Assembly: GCA_039179915.1 (NCBI GenBank)
Contig: JBCDEF010000158.1
Coordinates: 1-6,509, forward strand
Length of the DNA: 6,509 nucleotides
From: JANQQZ01 sp039179915
Lineage (GTDB): Bacteria > Planctomycetota > Phycisphaerae > Phycisphaerales > UBA1924
Reading direction: 5' to 3'
Made by a program: the position numbers and the translations under genes. The notes beneath the pieces were generated by a model. It was given only the letters and a program-made list of their open reading frames with translations. It had not been told where the DNA came from and searched no databases. How positions within the stretch are numbered: the stretch's first letter is position 1; each line of letters opens with the position of its first letter. Shown here one piece after another: positions 1 to 6,420 of the stretch.

Positions 1-98
1 CGGATCTCGACCGTTGCGGCGGCCCCGGTAAAGAGCCCGAGCCCGCCGACCGCCGCCTCGACCGCCGCGGGGCGGGCGAGGGTCCGCCGGGGGATCAC
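1..98 (-). CDS. lpxC: UDP-3-O-acyl-N-acetylglucosamine deacetylase, N-terminal fragment
   Basis: LpxC is the zinc-dependent cytoplasmic deacetylase that catalyses the committed step of lipid A synthesis, removing acetate from UDP-3-O-acyl-GlcNAc to give the substrate of LpxD. Only the first 32 codons are in the window, and the gene runs off the left edge. It starts at a GTG whose last two bases, with the next A, form the lpxD stop (GTGA, 4-nt overlap). The translation contains RRTLARPAAVE, then GGLGLFTG, then ATVEIR. This matches the LpxC N-terminus, which in E. coli reads QRTLKR, then GVGLHTG, then a beta strand. The zinc ligands and catalytic residues lie outside the window. The family His of GLHTG is Phe here (residue 23). 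In Bacteroidetes, and possibly relatives of this organism, lpxC is fused to fabZ; the window cannot show whether that applies. The identification rests on a short stretch, but in the expected frame and position. Confidence 0.85.
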   Translation of the reverse strand, partial: MIPRRTLARPAAVEAAVGGLGLFTGAAATVEI

Positions 99-1174
99 CG
101 CGCGGCCCCGCGGGACCCATGAGACTCGGTCCGTTCGGCGCGCCGGCCGCGCGCCATCCGACGCAGCGCCGCCACCTCACCCGCAAACTCTTTCCGCGTC
201 CGCACCGGGATGCCGATGTAGACACCCGGCTCCATGAGCGAGCGCGTCACGCCGGTCTTGGCCATCAGCAGCACGTCGGACACGATCTCGATGTTGTCCA
301 TCACGCCGACCTGCCCGGCCATGATCACCCGGTCGCCGATGGTCACCGAGCCGGCGATGCCGCAGGAGCCGCAGATCACGCAGTCCTCGCCGATCACGCA
401 GTTGTGCCCGATCATCACCAGGTTGTCGATCTTCGTGCCCCGGCCGATCCGGGTGTCGGCCAGCTTGCCGCGGTCGATCGCGGTGTTCGCGCCGATGTCG
501 ACGTCGTCTTCGATCACCACCGCCCCGGCGTGCGGGATGCGCGTGCGGCGCTTGGTCGACGGGTCCTCGTTGTAGCCGAAGCCCTCGCTGCCGATCGTCG
601 AGTTGGGCCCGACCGAGCACCGCCGGCCGATGGTCGTCCCCGCGGCCAGCACCGCGCCCGGGCCGATCGTCGTGCCCTCGCCGATGTGCACGCCCCGCTC
701 GATCACCGCCTTGGGCCCGACCGTGACGCCCTCGCCCACAACGGCCGACGGATCGACCACCGCGGCCGGGTGCACGCCCGCCGGCTCGGGGCCGAGCCGG
801 CGCTCGCGGAGCCCGGCGAGGATCGCCATCATCGCCGCTTCCGCGTCGGGAACGACCAGCACCGGACAGGTCACCGAGCCGCCGAGCTCGACGCCCTCGG
901 TGACCAGCAGCGCCGCGGCCCGGCTCTCGGCGGCGGCCGCGGCGAACTTACCATCGCGCACAAAGCTCAGGTCGCCCGGGCCCGCCGTGTCCAGGGCCGC
1001 CGCTCCGGTCAGCGCGACACCCGGGTCGCCGCGGAGCGCCGCGCCCGTCAGCCCCGCCAGCTCGCCGGTGGTGATCGACAGACCCGCCGCTCGGCTGGTC
1101 TGCTGGCCGGTCGATTGGCCGGCCGCCTGTTGGGCTGCTTGCTGGGCCGCTTCCCCCCTCGAGCCGTTCATCAT
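95..1174 (-). CDS. lpxD: UDP-3-O-acylglucosamine N-acyltransferase
   Basis: LpxD transfers a 3-hydroxyacyl chain from acyl carrier protein to the 2-amino group of UDP-3-O-acylglucosamine, the third step of lipid A synthesis, as a cytoplasmic homotrimer. The 359-residue protein has an Ala/Gln-rich leader (about 1-30) and an N-terminal uridine-binding domain that begins at LSITTGELAGLTG (32-44) and includes GDLSFV (67-72). A left-handed parallel beta helix of hexapeptide repeats (about 133-315) follows, then a C-terminal helix (about 325-345). The motif GTKIDNLVMIGHNCVIG carries the His (257) equivalent to the catalytic E. coli His239, and GFGY (198-201) and DIGANTAIDRG (226-236) are also family motifs. 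The start is placed at the ATG overlapping the skp stop (ATGA); a second ATG follows immediately. No ATG, GTG or TTG was seen that would trim the leader to the usual family start. Family length is about 340, so the extra residues are mainly the leader. Translation is probably coupled to skp. Confidence 0.95.
   Translation of the reverse strand: MMNGSRGEAAQQAAQQAAGQSTGQQTSRAAGLSITTGELAGLTGAALRGDPGVALTGAAALDTAGPGDLSFVRDGKFAAAAAESRAAALLVTEGVELGGSVTCPVLVVPDAEAAMMAILAGLRERRLGPEPAGVHPAAVVDPSAVVGEGVTVGPKAVIERGVHIGEGTTIGPGAVLAAGTTIGRRCSVGPNSTIGSEGFGYNEDPSTKRRTRIPHAGAVVIEDDVDIGANTAIDRGKLADTRIGRGTKIDNLVMIGHNCVIGEDCVICGSCGIAGSVTIGDRVIMAGQVGVMDNIEIVSDVLLMAKTGVTRSLMEPGVYIGIPVRTRKEFAGEVAALRRMARGRRAERTESHGSRGAAR
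1103..1150 (-). repeat. 12-bp imperfect tandem repeat encoding a tetrapeptide
   Basis: Four consecutive 12-base units inside the 5' end of lpxD encode AAQQ, AAQQ, AAGQ and STGQ (residues 9-24). Adjacent units differ at about three bases each, and the differences between the first two units are synonymous. This looks like an old, in-frame slippage expansion in a dispensable leader ahead of the conserved LpxD domain. Confidence 0.6.
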
Positions 1175-1800
1175 TCGCCCGCCGCGTACTCGTTGTTCAT
1201 CAGCGCGAGCACCGAGGTGGTAATGTCCGTCGACTCGGCTGTATAGACCGTCGTCCGCGTGAGGCGGCGAAGCACCGAATCGATATCCGGCAGCGTCGCC
1301 AGCGCCGTTGTGTTGTCGTGGATCACGATGTCGTACCCATCGCGCTCGGCGACACGGGCCGCGGCCTCGAAGGCCTTGTCGGCCATCTCCACCAGAAGCT
1401 GCGTGACCTGGAGCTGCCGCTCCTGAACATAGAGCTGCCCGCGGGTCTCGAGTTCTTGCTGGCCTGCGCGGATCTCGATCTCCAGCCGGATCCGTTCGGC
1501 GCCGCTGTTCTGCGGCAGCGTCTCCAGCTCGGTGATCATCCCCTGCACAGCCGTCTGCAGCGCACTGATTTCATCAGCCCGGGCCTGGACAGCCGCGCGG
1601 ATGTCCGCCTCCCGGTCCTGGCTCTCCTGGAGCTGCTCGAGCAGGCCCTGCAGGTCCAGGCTGGCCACGGCTGTCGGCTCTGCGACGCTCCGCGCGATCC
1701 CGGCCCCCAGCGCCCCGCCGAGGCTCACGGCCGCCAGGCCGCCGAGCGCGAGGCAGAAGCCCGTGGCAAACGAGAGTCGTCGAGGTGATCCGGTCCGCAT
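1171..1800 (-). CDS. skp: Skp/OmpH family periplasmic chaperone
   Basis: This is a probable periplasmic holdase that binds unfolded outer-membrane proteins after Sec export and keeps them soluble until the BAM complex inserts them. The 209-residue product has a basic N-terminus (RTGSPRR, 2-8) and a hydrophobic segment (about 9-36). A plausible signal peptidase site follows SVA at residue 40, although an uncleaved anchor is possible. A short beta strand (AVASLDL, 44-50) leads into a long Glu/Gln/Arg-rich helical region (about 52-152) typical of Skp tentacles. The protein closes with YDIVIHDN (156-163) and a TVYTAESTDITTSVLALMN segment, characteristic of the OmpH fold. The start at 1800 is chosen because GGAG lies six bases upstream and the signal sequence begins there. 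An in-frame ATG at 1881 would add 27 residues before the signal. The gene is 107 nt downstream of bamA and overlaps lpxD by 4 nt, as expected for an envelope operon. Sequence similarity in this family is low, so the call rests on architecture and context. Confidence 0.88.
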   Translation of the reverse strand: MRTGSPRRLSFATGFCLALGGLAAVSLGGALGAGIARSVAEPTAVASLDLQGLLEQLQESQDREADIRAAVQARADEISALQTAVQGMITELETLPQNSGAERIRLEIEIRAGQQELETRGQLYVQERQLQVTQLLVEMADKAFEAAARVAERDGYDIVIHDNTTALATLPDIDSVLRRLTRTTVYTAESTDITTSVLALMNNEYAAGE

Positions 1801-1806
1801 GCGTTT

Positions 1807-1810
1807 CTCC
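1807..1810 (-). promoter_or_regulatory. Ribosome binding site of skp
   Basis: GGAG on the minus strand lies six bases before the ATG at 1800. It is the clearest Shine-Dalgarno sequence in the window. It decides the skp start, because the alternative upstream ATG at 1881 has its GAGGA only one base away, too close for normal initiation. Confidence 0.7.
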
Positions 1811-1900
1811 GTTGCTCTAGTCCAAGCCGGGCCGATGATGGTACTCGCCGCGGCACGCCCCGGTTGCCCCGAGACCGCCATTCCTCAGGCCGGTACTCGG

Positions 1901-1917
1901 GCCGCTGCTAGAGCGGC
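1901..1917 (-). other. Hairpin spanning the bamA stop codon
   Basis: GCCGCT and AGCGGC form a perfect 6-bp inverted repeat (1901-1906 with 1912-1917), and the 5-base loop includes the bamA TAG stop. No U-tract follows on the transcript, so it does not meet the definition of an intrinsic terminator. It might reduce readthrough into skp or protect the 3' end of bamA mRNA. Such short GC stems also arise by chance in DNA this GC-rich. Confidence 0.25.
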
Positions 1918-4379
1918 AGATCAACCGTAAACGTGAACAGCCGCGTGTCGTCCACGTCTTCTTTGGTGATCGGCAGCGCGAAATCGAACGCCAGCGGCGC
2001 CGGGCTCAGCCCGCGGATGTAGACCCTCAGCCCGATGCCGGCCGTCACCCGGTAGTCCTCGAGCCCGATCTCTTCGAGGACCGTGCCCGAATCGACGAAG
2101 AACGCCAGCGCCAGGCTGTCGGTGTAGATCGGCTGCTGGAGCTCGACGCCGGCGAAGAACGAGAACGTCCCGCCGACCGTTTCGCCGATCTCCAGCGTGT
2201 CGGCGGTCAGGCCGCGGGGCGCGACCGTCCGGAAGTCCAGCCCCCGCAGCGACCGGCCGCCGAGGTAGTACCGCTCGTAGATCGGCACCGAGTCCTGGCC
2301 CTGCGGCACCCACTCGGCCGAGGTCCGCAGCCGCAGCACCGTCGGCTGCCCCTGGTAGTTCCGCCGCAGCGCCAGAAAGACCGAGTGCTCGGCCGACAGC
2401 GATGTGTAGTCGAAGTCGCCGCCGAACACGCCGACCTGCTCCACCGCCAGCTCCGTGATCGTGCCCGACGAGGGCCGGAACCGCTCGGCCGGCGGCACCG
2501 TGTTCCGCGTCACGCCGAACCGCACCCCGGTCAGGATATTCGTTCCCTCGACGGCGAAGGCGTCGAGCGTCGAATCCGGCTCCAGGTCGAACGGCTGGAC
2601 CGACTCCCACCGGCCCCGCAGCGAGGCGACCCACCGTTCCCCGAACCTCCGGCGGAGCCCGGCCGTGGCGAACAGCCGCTGCGTGTCGATCTGCGGCAGC
2701 AGGCTCACCCGGAACCCGCCCGCGACGCTGCCGCCGATGAACGAGTCCGCGATCGACCGGTCCTCGAGCGAGAGCCGGTAGGTCTGGAATGTGGTCCCGG
2801 GGCTGGCCTCGAGCTGGAGCGTCTGCCCGCCGCCGCGGAACGCCTGGCCCGAGAGCAGCTCGCCCAGCGACGAGGGCACGTCGGTGATGTCGAAGTTCCG
2901 CTCGGTGTAGGAGATCCGCCCGCTGAGCGCCGCGTCCGAGTTGACCGAGGCCCCGATCGCCAGGTTGCCCGTCCGCGTCTCGGTCACGTCGACCAGAACA
3001 TCCCGCGAGCCGGGGTTGTCGGGCGACGGCGGCTGGATGATCGCGTCGGGCGCCTGCGGGCCGAAGGTCTCGAACAGCCCGCTGGCAGAGACCAGCCGCC
3101 GCGTCAGGTCCACCGCGGTGGTGTCCAAGGGCCGGTCCGGCTCGACGCGCACGCTCCGACGCACCTCGCTCTGCTTTGTGTACCGGTTGCCCGAGATCTG
3201 CACCAGCCCCGTGCGGTACCGCGGCCCCTCGCGGATGGTCAGCAGCAGCTCGACCGCCGGCCGCAGCGGGTCGCGGACCTCGCGGCGGATCACCGACGCG
3301 TCGGTGTACCCCATCTTGCCGTACGCGTCGCGCACCGTCCGCACCGCTTGGTCGGCCGCACGCGTGCTGAACGTGTCGCCCGGCTTCATCCCGATCAGGC
3401 CGACGATCTGCTCGGCGGTCAGCACCGGGCCCTCGGGCCGCGCGTCGTCGTGCACCGCTGTCACCCGGCTCAGCGAGTACAGCTCGCCCTCGACGATGAA
3501 GAAGGTCACGATCGCCTCCCGGCCGTCGGGGCTCTGCGTCACCAGAAAGTCGGCCCGCGCGTCGAGGTACCCCCGGTCCTCGTAGAACCGAGCGATCGAC
3601 GTCGCGTCCTCGCGGAGCTGCCGCTGGTCCAGCGGCCCCCGGCCGAAGATGCCGGCCTTGCGCACCGTGATCTCGTCGCGCAGCAACCGGTCGGGCACGG
3701 CCGAGTTGCCCTCGAACCGGATCGCGGTCACACGCACGCGCGTGCCCTCACGGATCTCGAACAGCACCACGCCGGTCTCAACCAAGTCATCGGTATTCAC
3801 CCGGACGTCGGCCAGGTAATAGCCCCGCTCGCGGTAGAGCTCCTCGATCCGCCGGGCCGCCCGGTCCATCTCGAACCGGTCGAAGGGTGTGCCGGGCAGA
3901 GCGTCGATCGCGTCGCGCAGGTCCAGCGTGCCCAGCCGCCGGTTGCCGGTGACCTGCACATCGCGGACGAACGGCTGCTCGCGCAGCCTGTAGGTCACCA
4001 CGACCGAGCCGTCCTGAAGCGGCGTGACCAGATGCTCGGCCTGCACGAACCGGCCCAGGCGGTTCAGCCGGGCCAGGTCGTCGGTCGCCACGCGGCCGCT
4101 GTACTCGCGCGAGCCCCGGCCGAGGCGGATCTGGTTGCGGACCAGCTGGCCGAGCCGGGCGTCGGGCGGCGCGAACGCGTCCCCGCCGACGGGCATCACG
4201 AGCACCTCGACCCGCTCGACCCGCCGCCCGTCGAAGGGGCCCTCGGCCGCCAGGCCCGCCGCCGCGGGCGAGAGCGTGTCCTGCGCGAGTGCGCGCGCAG
4301 CAACAGCGAAGCAGACAGCCGCTGCCACCGACAGAATCACCAGCCCTTGCATTGCTCGCCAGGCCACGCCGCGCACCAT
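1908..4379 (-). CDS. bamA: Outer membrane protein assembly factor BamA
   Basis: BamA is the Omp85-family core of the BAM machine, which folds and inserts beta-barrel proteins into the outer membrane. With the start chosen here the product is 823 residues. It has a signal peptide (1-32, basic VRGVAWR start, hydrophobic core, cleavage after ALA). Five POTRA domains lie at about 52-135, 136-211, 212-298, 299-385 and 386-470, several with the typical VTGNR, FEGNS and ISGNR strands and YRERGYY or YEDRGYL helix ends. The C-terminal 16-stranded barrel occupies about 471-823. The L6 motif appears as YYLGGRSLRG with the invariant Arg at 712, but Leu follows RG where Phe or Tyr is usual. The chain ends TFTVDLPL, lacking the terminal aromatic of a typical beta-signal. 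The start at 4379 gives a proper signal peptide. The frame stays open upstream to 4508, but that extension would fill the divergent spacer and precede the signal. A start at 4352 would lose the positive n-region. The gene heads the skp-lpxD-lpxC cluster. Confidence 0.96.
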   Translation of the reverse strand: MVRGVAWRAMQGLVILSVAAAVCFAVAARALAQDTLSPAAAGLAAEGPFDGRRVERVEVLVMPVGGDAFAPPDARLGQLVRNQIRLGRGSREYSGRVATDDLARLNRLGRFVQAEHLVTPLQDGSVVVTYRLREQPFVRDVQVTGNRRLGTLDLRDAIDALPGTPFDRFEMDRAARRIEELYRERGYYLADVRVNTDDLVETGVVLFEIREGTRVRVTAIRFEGNSAVPDRLLRDEITVRKAGIFGRGPLDQRQLREDATSIARFYEDRGYLDARADFLVTQSPDGREAIVTFFIVEGELYSLSRVTAVHDDARPEGPVLTAEQIVGLIGMKPGDTFSTRAADQAVRTVRDAYGKMGYTDASVIRREVRDPLRPAVELLLTIREGPRYRTGLVQISGNRYTKQSEVRRSVRVEPDRPLDTTAVDLTRRLVSASGLFETFGPQAPDAIIQPPSPDNPGSRDVLVDVTETRTGNLAIGASVNSDAALSGRISYTERNFDITDVPSSLGELLSGQAFRGGGQTLQLEASPGTTFQTYRLSLEDRSIADSFIGGSVAGGFRVSLLPQIDTQRLFATAGLRRRFGERWVASLRGRWESVQPFDLEPDSTLDAFAVEGTNILTGVRFGVTRNTVPPAERFRPSSGTITELAVEQVGVFGGDFDYTSLSAEHSVFLALRRNYQGQPTVLRLRTSAEWVPQGQDSVPIYERYYLGGRSLRGLDFRTVAPRGLTADTLEIGETVGGTFSFFAGVELQQPIYTDSLALAFFVDSGTVLEEIGLEDYRVTAGIGLRVYIRGLSPAPLAFDFALPITKEDVDDTRLFTFTVDLPL

Positions 4380-4513
4380 AGACGATGCGCCGACCCGCCA
4401 CCGGGCCGATTCTCTGCAAACGCTATCGAGCGGGCCGCCCGGCGCGGCTACAAATCGCTCGGCCCGGATCCGTGCATCCGGCTCGCCACCGGCCGCAACA
4501 GGATCCAAGAGAC
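4380..4513. promoter_or_regulatory. Divergent intergenic region between bamA and the small membrane protein gene
   Basis: This 134-bp spacer is the only place for promoters of both bamA (minus) and the plus-strand gene. No strong sigma-70 boxes are visible. The best plus-strand candidate is TACAAA at 4449-4454, a 4 of 6 match to the -10 box, with a poor TCGAGC 17 bases upstream. On the minus strand GAGAAT (4407-4412) is also 4 of 6, with no -35 box. GGATCC occurs twice (4466 and 4501), and CGGAT/ATCCG forms a short inverted repeat at 4465-4480. That promoters lie here follows from gene orientation; the exact boxes are not established. Confidence 0.4.
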
Positions 4514-4897
4514 GTGACGGATCAGCCCCATGACCAAGAGCAGGCCATCCGCGCCGTCCGCCGGGGAACGCTGGCGGCGATGGCGGTCTTGAGCACGCTG
4601 ACCGCGGTCCTGCTGATCTGGGTGGCGCTCAACCCGTCGCGCGTCGGGGCGATGCCCACGGCCGCGCTGCTGGTCATCCTGGCCATGCTCTGCCTGCCGG
4701 GGCTGACGATCGCCGCCTGGCGGTGGAACCGGGCCGCGCGGAAGCGTCTCGGCCGCGTGCTCCGCGACCTCGAGGAAGACCAGCCCCGCCAGCACGCCGC
4801 CGGCCGATCCCGACCGCACGCCGCACTCCCACCGGACGAGCCCGCAGAGACGCCCGCAGACCAGCCTCGACCCGGCGCGGCCGCGCAGACCCGCTAG
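4514..4897 (+). CDS. Small two-helix membrane protein of unknown function
   Basis: I do not recognise this 127-residue protein. After a polar N-terminus (DQPHDQEQAIRAVRRG, 3-18) come two hydrophobic segments, about 19-39 and 48-68, separated by a short NPSRVGAMP loop. A strongly basic stretch follows (RWNRAARKRLGRVLRDLEED, 70-89), then an Ala/Pro/Arg-rich tail of low complexity to the end. Both termini are predicted cytoplasmic by the positive-inside rule, giving a hairpin topology. The start is a GTG with AAGAG just upstream and AGGA further upstream. An ATG in frame at 4385 would add 43 Arg/Pro-rich residues resembling read-through of non-coding DNA and would cross the promoter region, so it is not preferred. 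The gene is divergent from bamA and converges on gatA, sharing CTAG at the stops. The two clean hydrophobic segments argue for a real gene, although the GC-rich tail lies in a region where open frames are cheap. Function is unknown; neighbours give no firm hint beyond a possible envelope role. Confidence 0.65.
   Translation: MTDQPHDQEQAIRAVRRGTLAAMAVLSTLTAVLLIWVALNPSRVGAMPTAALLVILAMLCLPGLTIAAWRWNRAARKRLGRVLRDLEEDQPRQHAAGRSRPHAALPPDEPAETPADQPRPGAAAQTR
4894..4897. other. Shared CTAG stop site of two convergent genes
   Basis: The palindrome CTAG gives a TAG stop on each strand: 4895-4897 for the plus-strand membrane protein and 4896-4894 for gatA. The two genes end on the same four bases, leaving no intergenic space for a conventional terminator between them. 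Confidence 0.7.
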
Positions 4898-6420
4898 CCG
4901 CCGGCCTTATCCGGCATAAACCCCGGCGCCACCCGCCCGCCGAAACCCGCCGCCCGCTCGAACGACGCCGCCAGCCGCAGCAGCCGCGTCTCGCCCAGCG
5001 CCGGCCCGATCAGCTGGATGCCCACGGGCAGCGAGGCCTCCCGGCCCGGCTCGCCCGCCGGCACAAACCCCGCCGGCACGCTCACCGCCGGCAGCCCGGC
5101 CAGGTTCGCCGCGACGGTCAGCGTGTCTTCCAGGTACATCGACGCGCAGTCGCCCGTCGTCTCGACCAGCTTCTCGCCGAGCGCGAACGCCGGGTGCGGC
5201 GTGGTCGGCGTCAGCACCGCGTCGCACGCCATCGGCCCGAAGACCGCGTCGAAATCGCTGCGGATCAGCCGCCGGAGCTGCAACGCCCGCTGGTAGTACC
5301 GGTCGGCGTAGCCCGCGCGGAGCACGTGCGTGCCCAGCAGGATCCGCCGCTGCACCTCCGGCCCGAAGCCCTCGGACCGGGACCGGACGTAGAGCCCGTC
5401 GAGCCCCTCGCCCGGGCCGATCTCAGCGCGCCGGCCGTACCGAATGCCGTCGTACCGCGCCAGGTTGCTGCTGGCCTCGGCCGGCGCAACGGTGTAGTAC
5501 GCCGCGAGCATCTGCTCGACGGGCGGCAGCGTGACCTCGTGGAACTCGGCGCCCAGGTCCTCGAGCACGCGGCAGGCCATGCCGAAGACCAGCCGGACGT
5601 GCGCATCGATCGAGTCGGAGCGCGCCAATGTTGGAACCGCGATCGAAAAGCCGTCGAGCGGCTGGCCCACACCGCCGGCCGTCCGGGCCGGGTCGCGGTC
5701 GAGGCAGGTCGCGTCGCGCGGATCGCGGCCCGAGATCACATCGAAGACCAGCGCCGCGTCCTCGACCGAGCGCGCGATCGGGCCGATCTGGTCCAGCGAG
5801 CTGCCGAAGGCGACCAGGCCCCATCGCGAGACCGTGCCGTAGGTCGGCTTGAAGCCGACGGTGCCGGTCAGCGCCGCGGGCTGGCGGACGCTGCCGCCGG
5901 TGTCCGAGCCGAGCGCGACCGGGACCAGCCCCGCCGCGACCGCCGCGGCCGAGCCCGACGAGCTGCCCCCGGGCACGCGGCTCGTGTCCCACGGGTTCCG
6001 CGTCGCGCCCGCCGCCGAGAACTCGCCCGACGAGCCCATCGCGAACTCGTCGAGGTTCGTCTTGCCCACGATCACCGCGCCGGCGGCCTCGAGCTTCTCG
6101 ACCGCCGTCGCCGAGAACGGCGACTCGTACGACTCGAGCATCCGCGAGGCGCAGGTCGTCCGGCCGAAGTCGGTGCAGATGTTGTCCTTGACCGCGATCG
6201 GCACGCCGGCGAGCGGGCCGACCGCGTCGATCGTTTCGCCCGCCTTGAGCCGGGCGTCGACCGCCTCGGCCCGGGCCATCGCCCGGTCGGCGAGCACCTG
6301 GGTAAACGCGTTGAGCGCGCCGTCGTGGGCCTCGATCCGTTGCAGGCACGCGGCTGCTTCGGCGGCGGCGGTCGTCTCGCCCGCGGCGATCGCGCGGCGG
6401 GTCTGCCCGGCAGTCTTCAT
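4894..6420 (-). CDS. gatA: Asp-tRNA(Asn)/Glu-tRNA(Gln) amidotransferase subunit A
   Basis: GatA is the glutaminase subunit of GatCAB. It releases ammonia from glutamine and channels it to GatB for amidation of misacylated Glu-tRNA(Gln) and/or Asp-tRNA(Asn). At 508 residues it is slightly longer than many family members (about 485). It carries the full amidase signature with a Ser-cisSer-Lys triad: Lys78 in GVPIAVKDNI, the cis-Ser in PGGSSSGSAAAV (Ser153 by alignment to S. aureus Ser154), and nucleophile Ser177 in GSDTGGSVRQPA. GatA-specific blocks follow: FKPTYGTVSRWGLVAFGSSLDQIGP (190-214), AEASSNLARYDGIRYGRR (314-331), LTPTTPHPAF (403-412) and MYLEDTLTVAANLAGLPAVSVPAGF (428-452). All catalytic residues are present, so the enzyme should be active. 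The ATG overlaps the gatC stop (ATGA), implying translational coupling and balanced subunits. The stop shares CTAG with the convergent gene. gatB does not follow gatA here and must be elsewhere. Confidence 0.98.
   Translation of the reverse strand: MKTAGQTRRAIAAGETTAAAEAAACLQRIEAHDGALNAFTQVLADRAMARAEAVDARLKAGETIDAVGPLAGVPIAVKDNICTDFGRTTCASRMLESYESPFSATAVEKLEAAGAVIVGKTNLDEFAMGSSGEFSAAGATRNPWDTSRVPGGSSSGSAAAVAAGLVPVALGSDTGGSVRQPAALTGTVGFKPTYGTVSRWGLVAFGSSLDQIGPIARSVEDAALVFDVISGRDPRDATCLDRDPARTAGGVGQPLDGFSIAVPTLARSDSIDAHVRLVFGMACRVLEDLGAEFHEVTLPPVEQMLAAYYTVAPAEASSNLARYDGIRYGRRAEIGPGEGLDGLYVRSRSEGFGPEVQRRILLGTHVLRAGYADRYYQRALQLRRLIRSDFDAVFGPMACDAVLTPTTPHPAFALGEKLVETTGDCASMYLEDTLTVAANLAGLPAVSVPAGFVPAGEPGREASLPVGIQLIGPALGETRLLRLAASFERAAGFGGRVAPGFMPDKAGG
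4900..4915. terminator. Candidate hairpin at the gatA / membrane protein convergence
   Basis: GCCGG (4900-4904) and CCGGC (4911-4915) pair around the loop CCTTAT. On the plus strand this lies just after the small gene's stop; on the minus strand it lies within the last codons of gatA. Neither strand has a T-run after the stem, so this is at best a weak or factor-assisted terminator. No better terminator is visible for either gene. Confidence 0.2.

Noticed and set aside
119..1246. Open frame of 375 codons on the plus strand opposite lpxD
   Set aside because: It is an antisense shadow rich in Arg, Ala, Asp and His. It runs across the lpxD/skp junction with no recognisable motif.
1801..1881. 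ATG at 1881 as the skp start
   Set aside because: It would place 27 residues ahead of the signal sequence, and its purine-rich box is only one base away. The ATG at 1800 has GGAG at proper spacing.
1840..1899. Direct repeat GGTACTCG at 1840-1847 and 1892-1899
   Set aside because: Only 8 bases, with different flanks and a 52-base offset. It could be a pair of operator half sites, but it is within what chance allows and nothing else supports it.
4385..4513. Upstream ATG extension of the small membrane protein
   Set aside because: It adds 43 Arg/Pro-rich residues, has no ribosome binding site and would occupy the divergent promoter region. The GTG at 4514 is preferred.
2385..4517. Open frame of 710 codons on the plus strand opposite bamA
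   Set aside because: It is the antisense shadow of bamA. It is rich in Arg, His, Pro and Ala with no domain, typical of reverse-strand frames in very GC-rich genes. BamA motifs on the minus strand are unambiguous.
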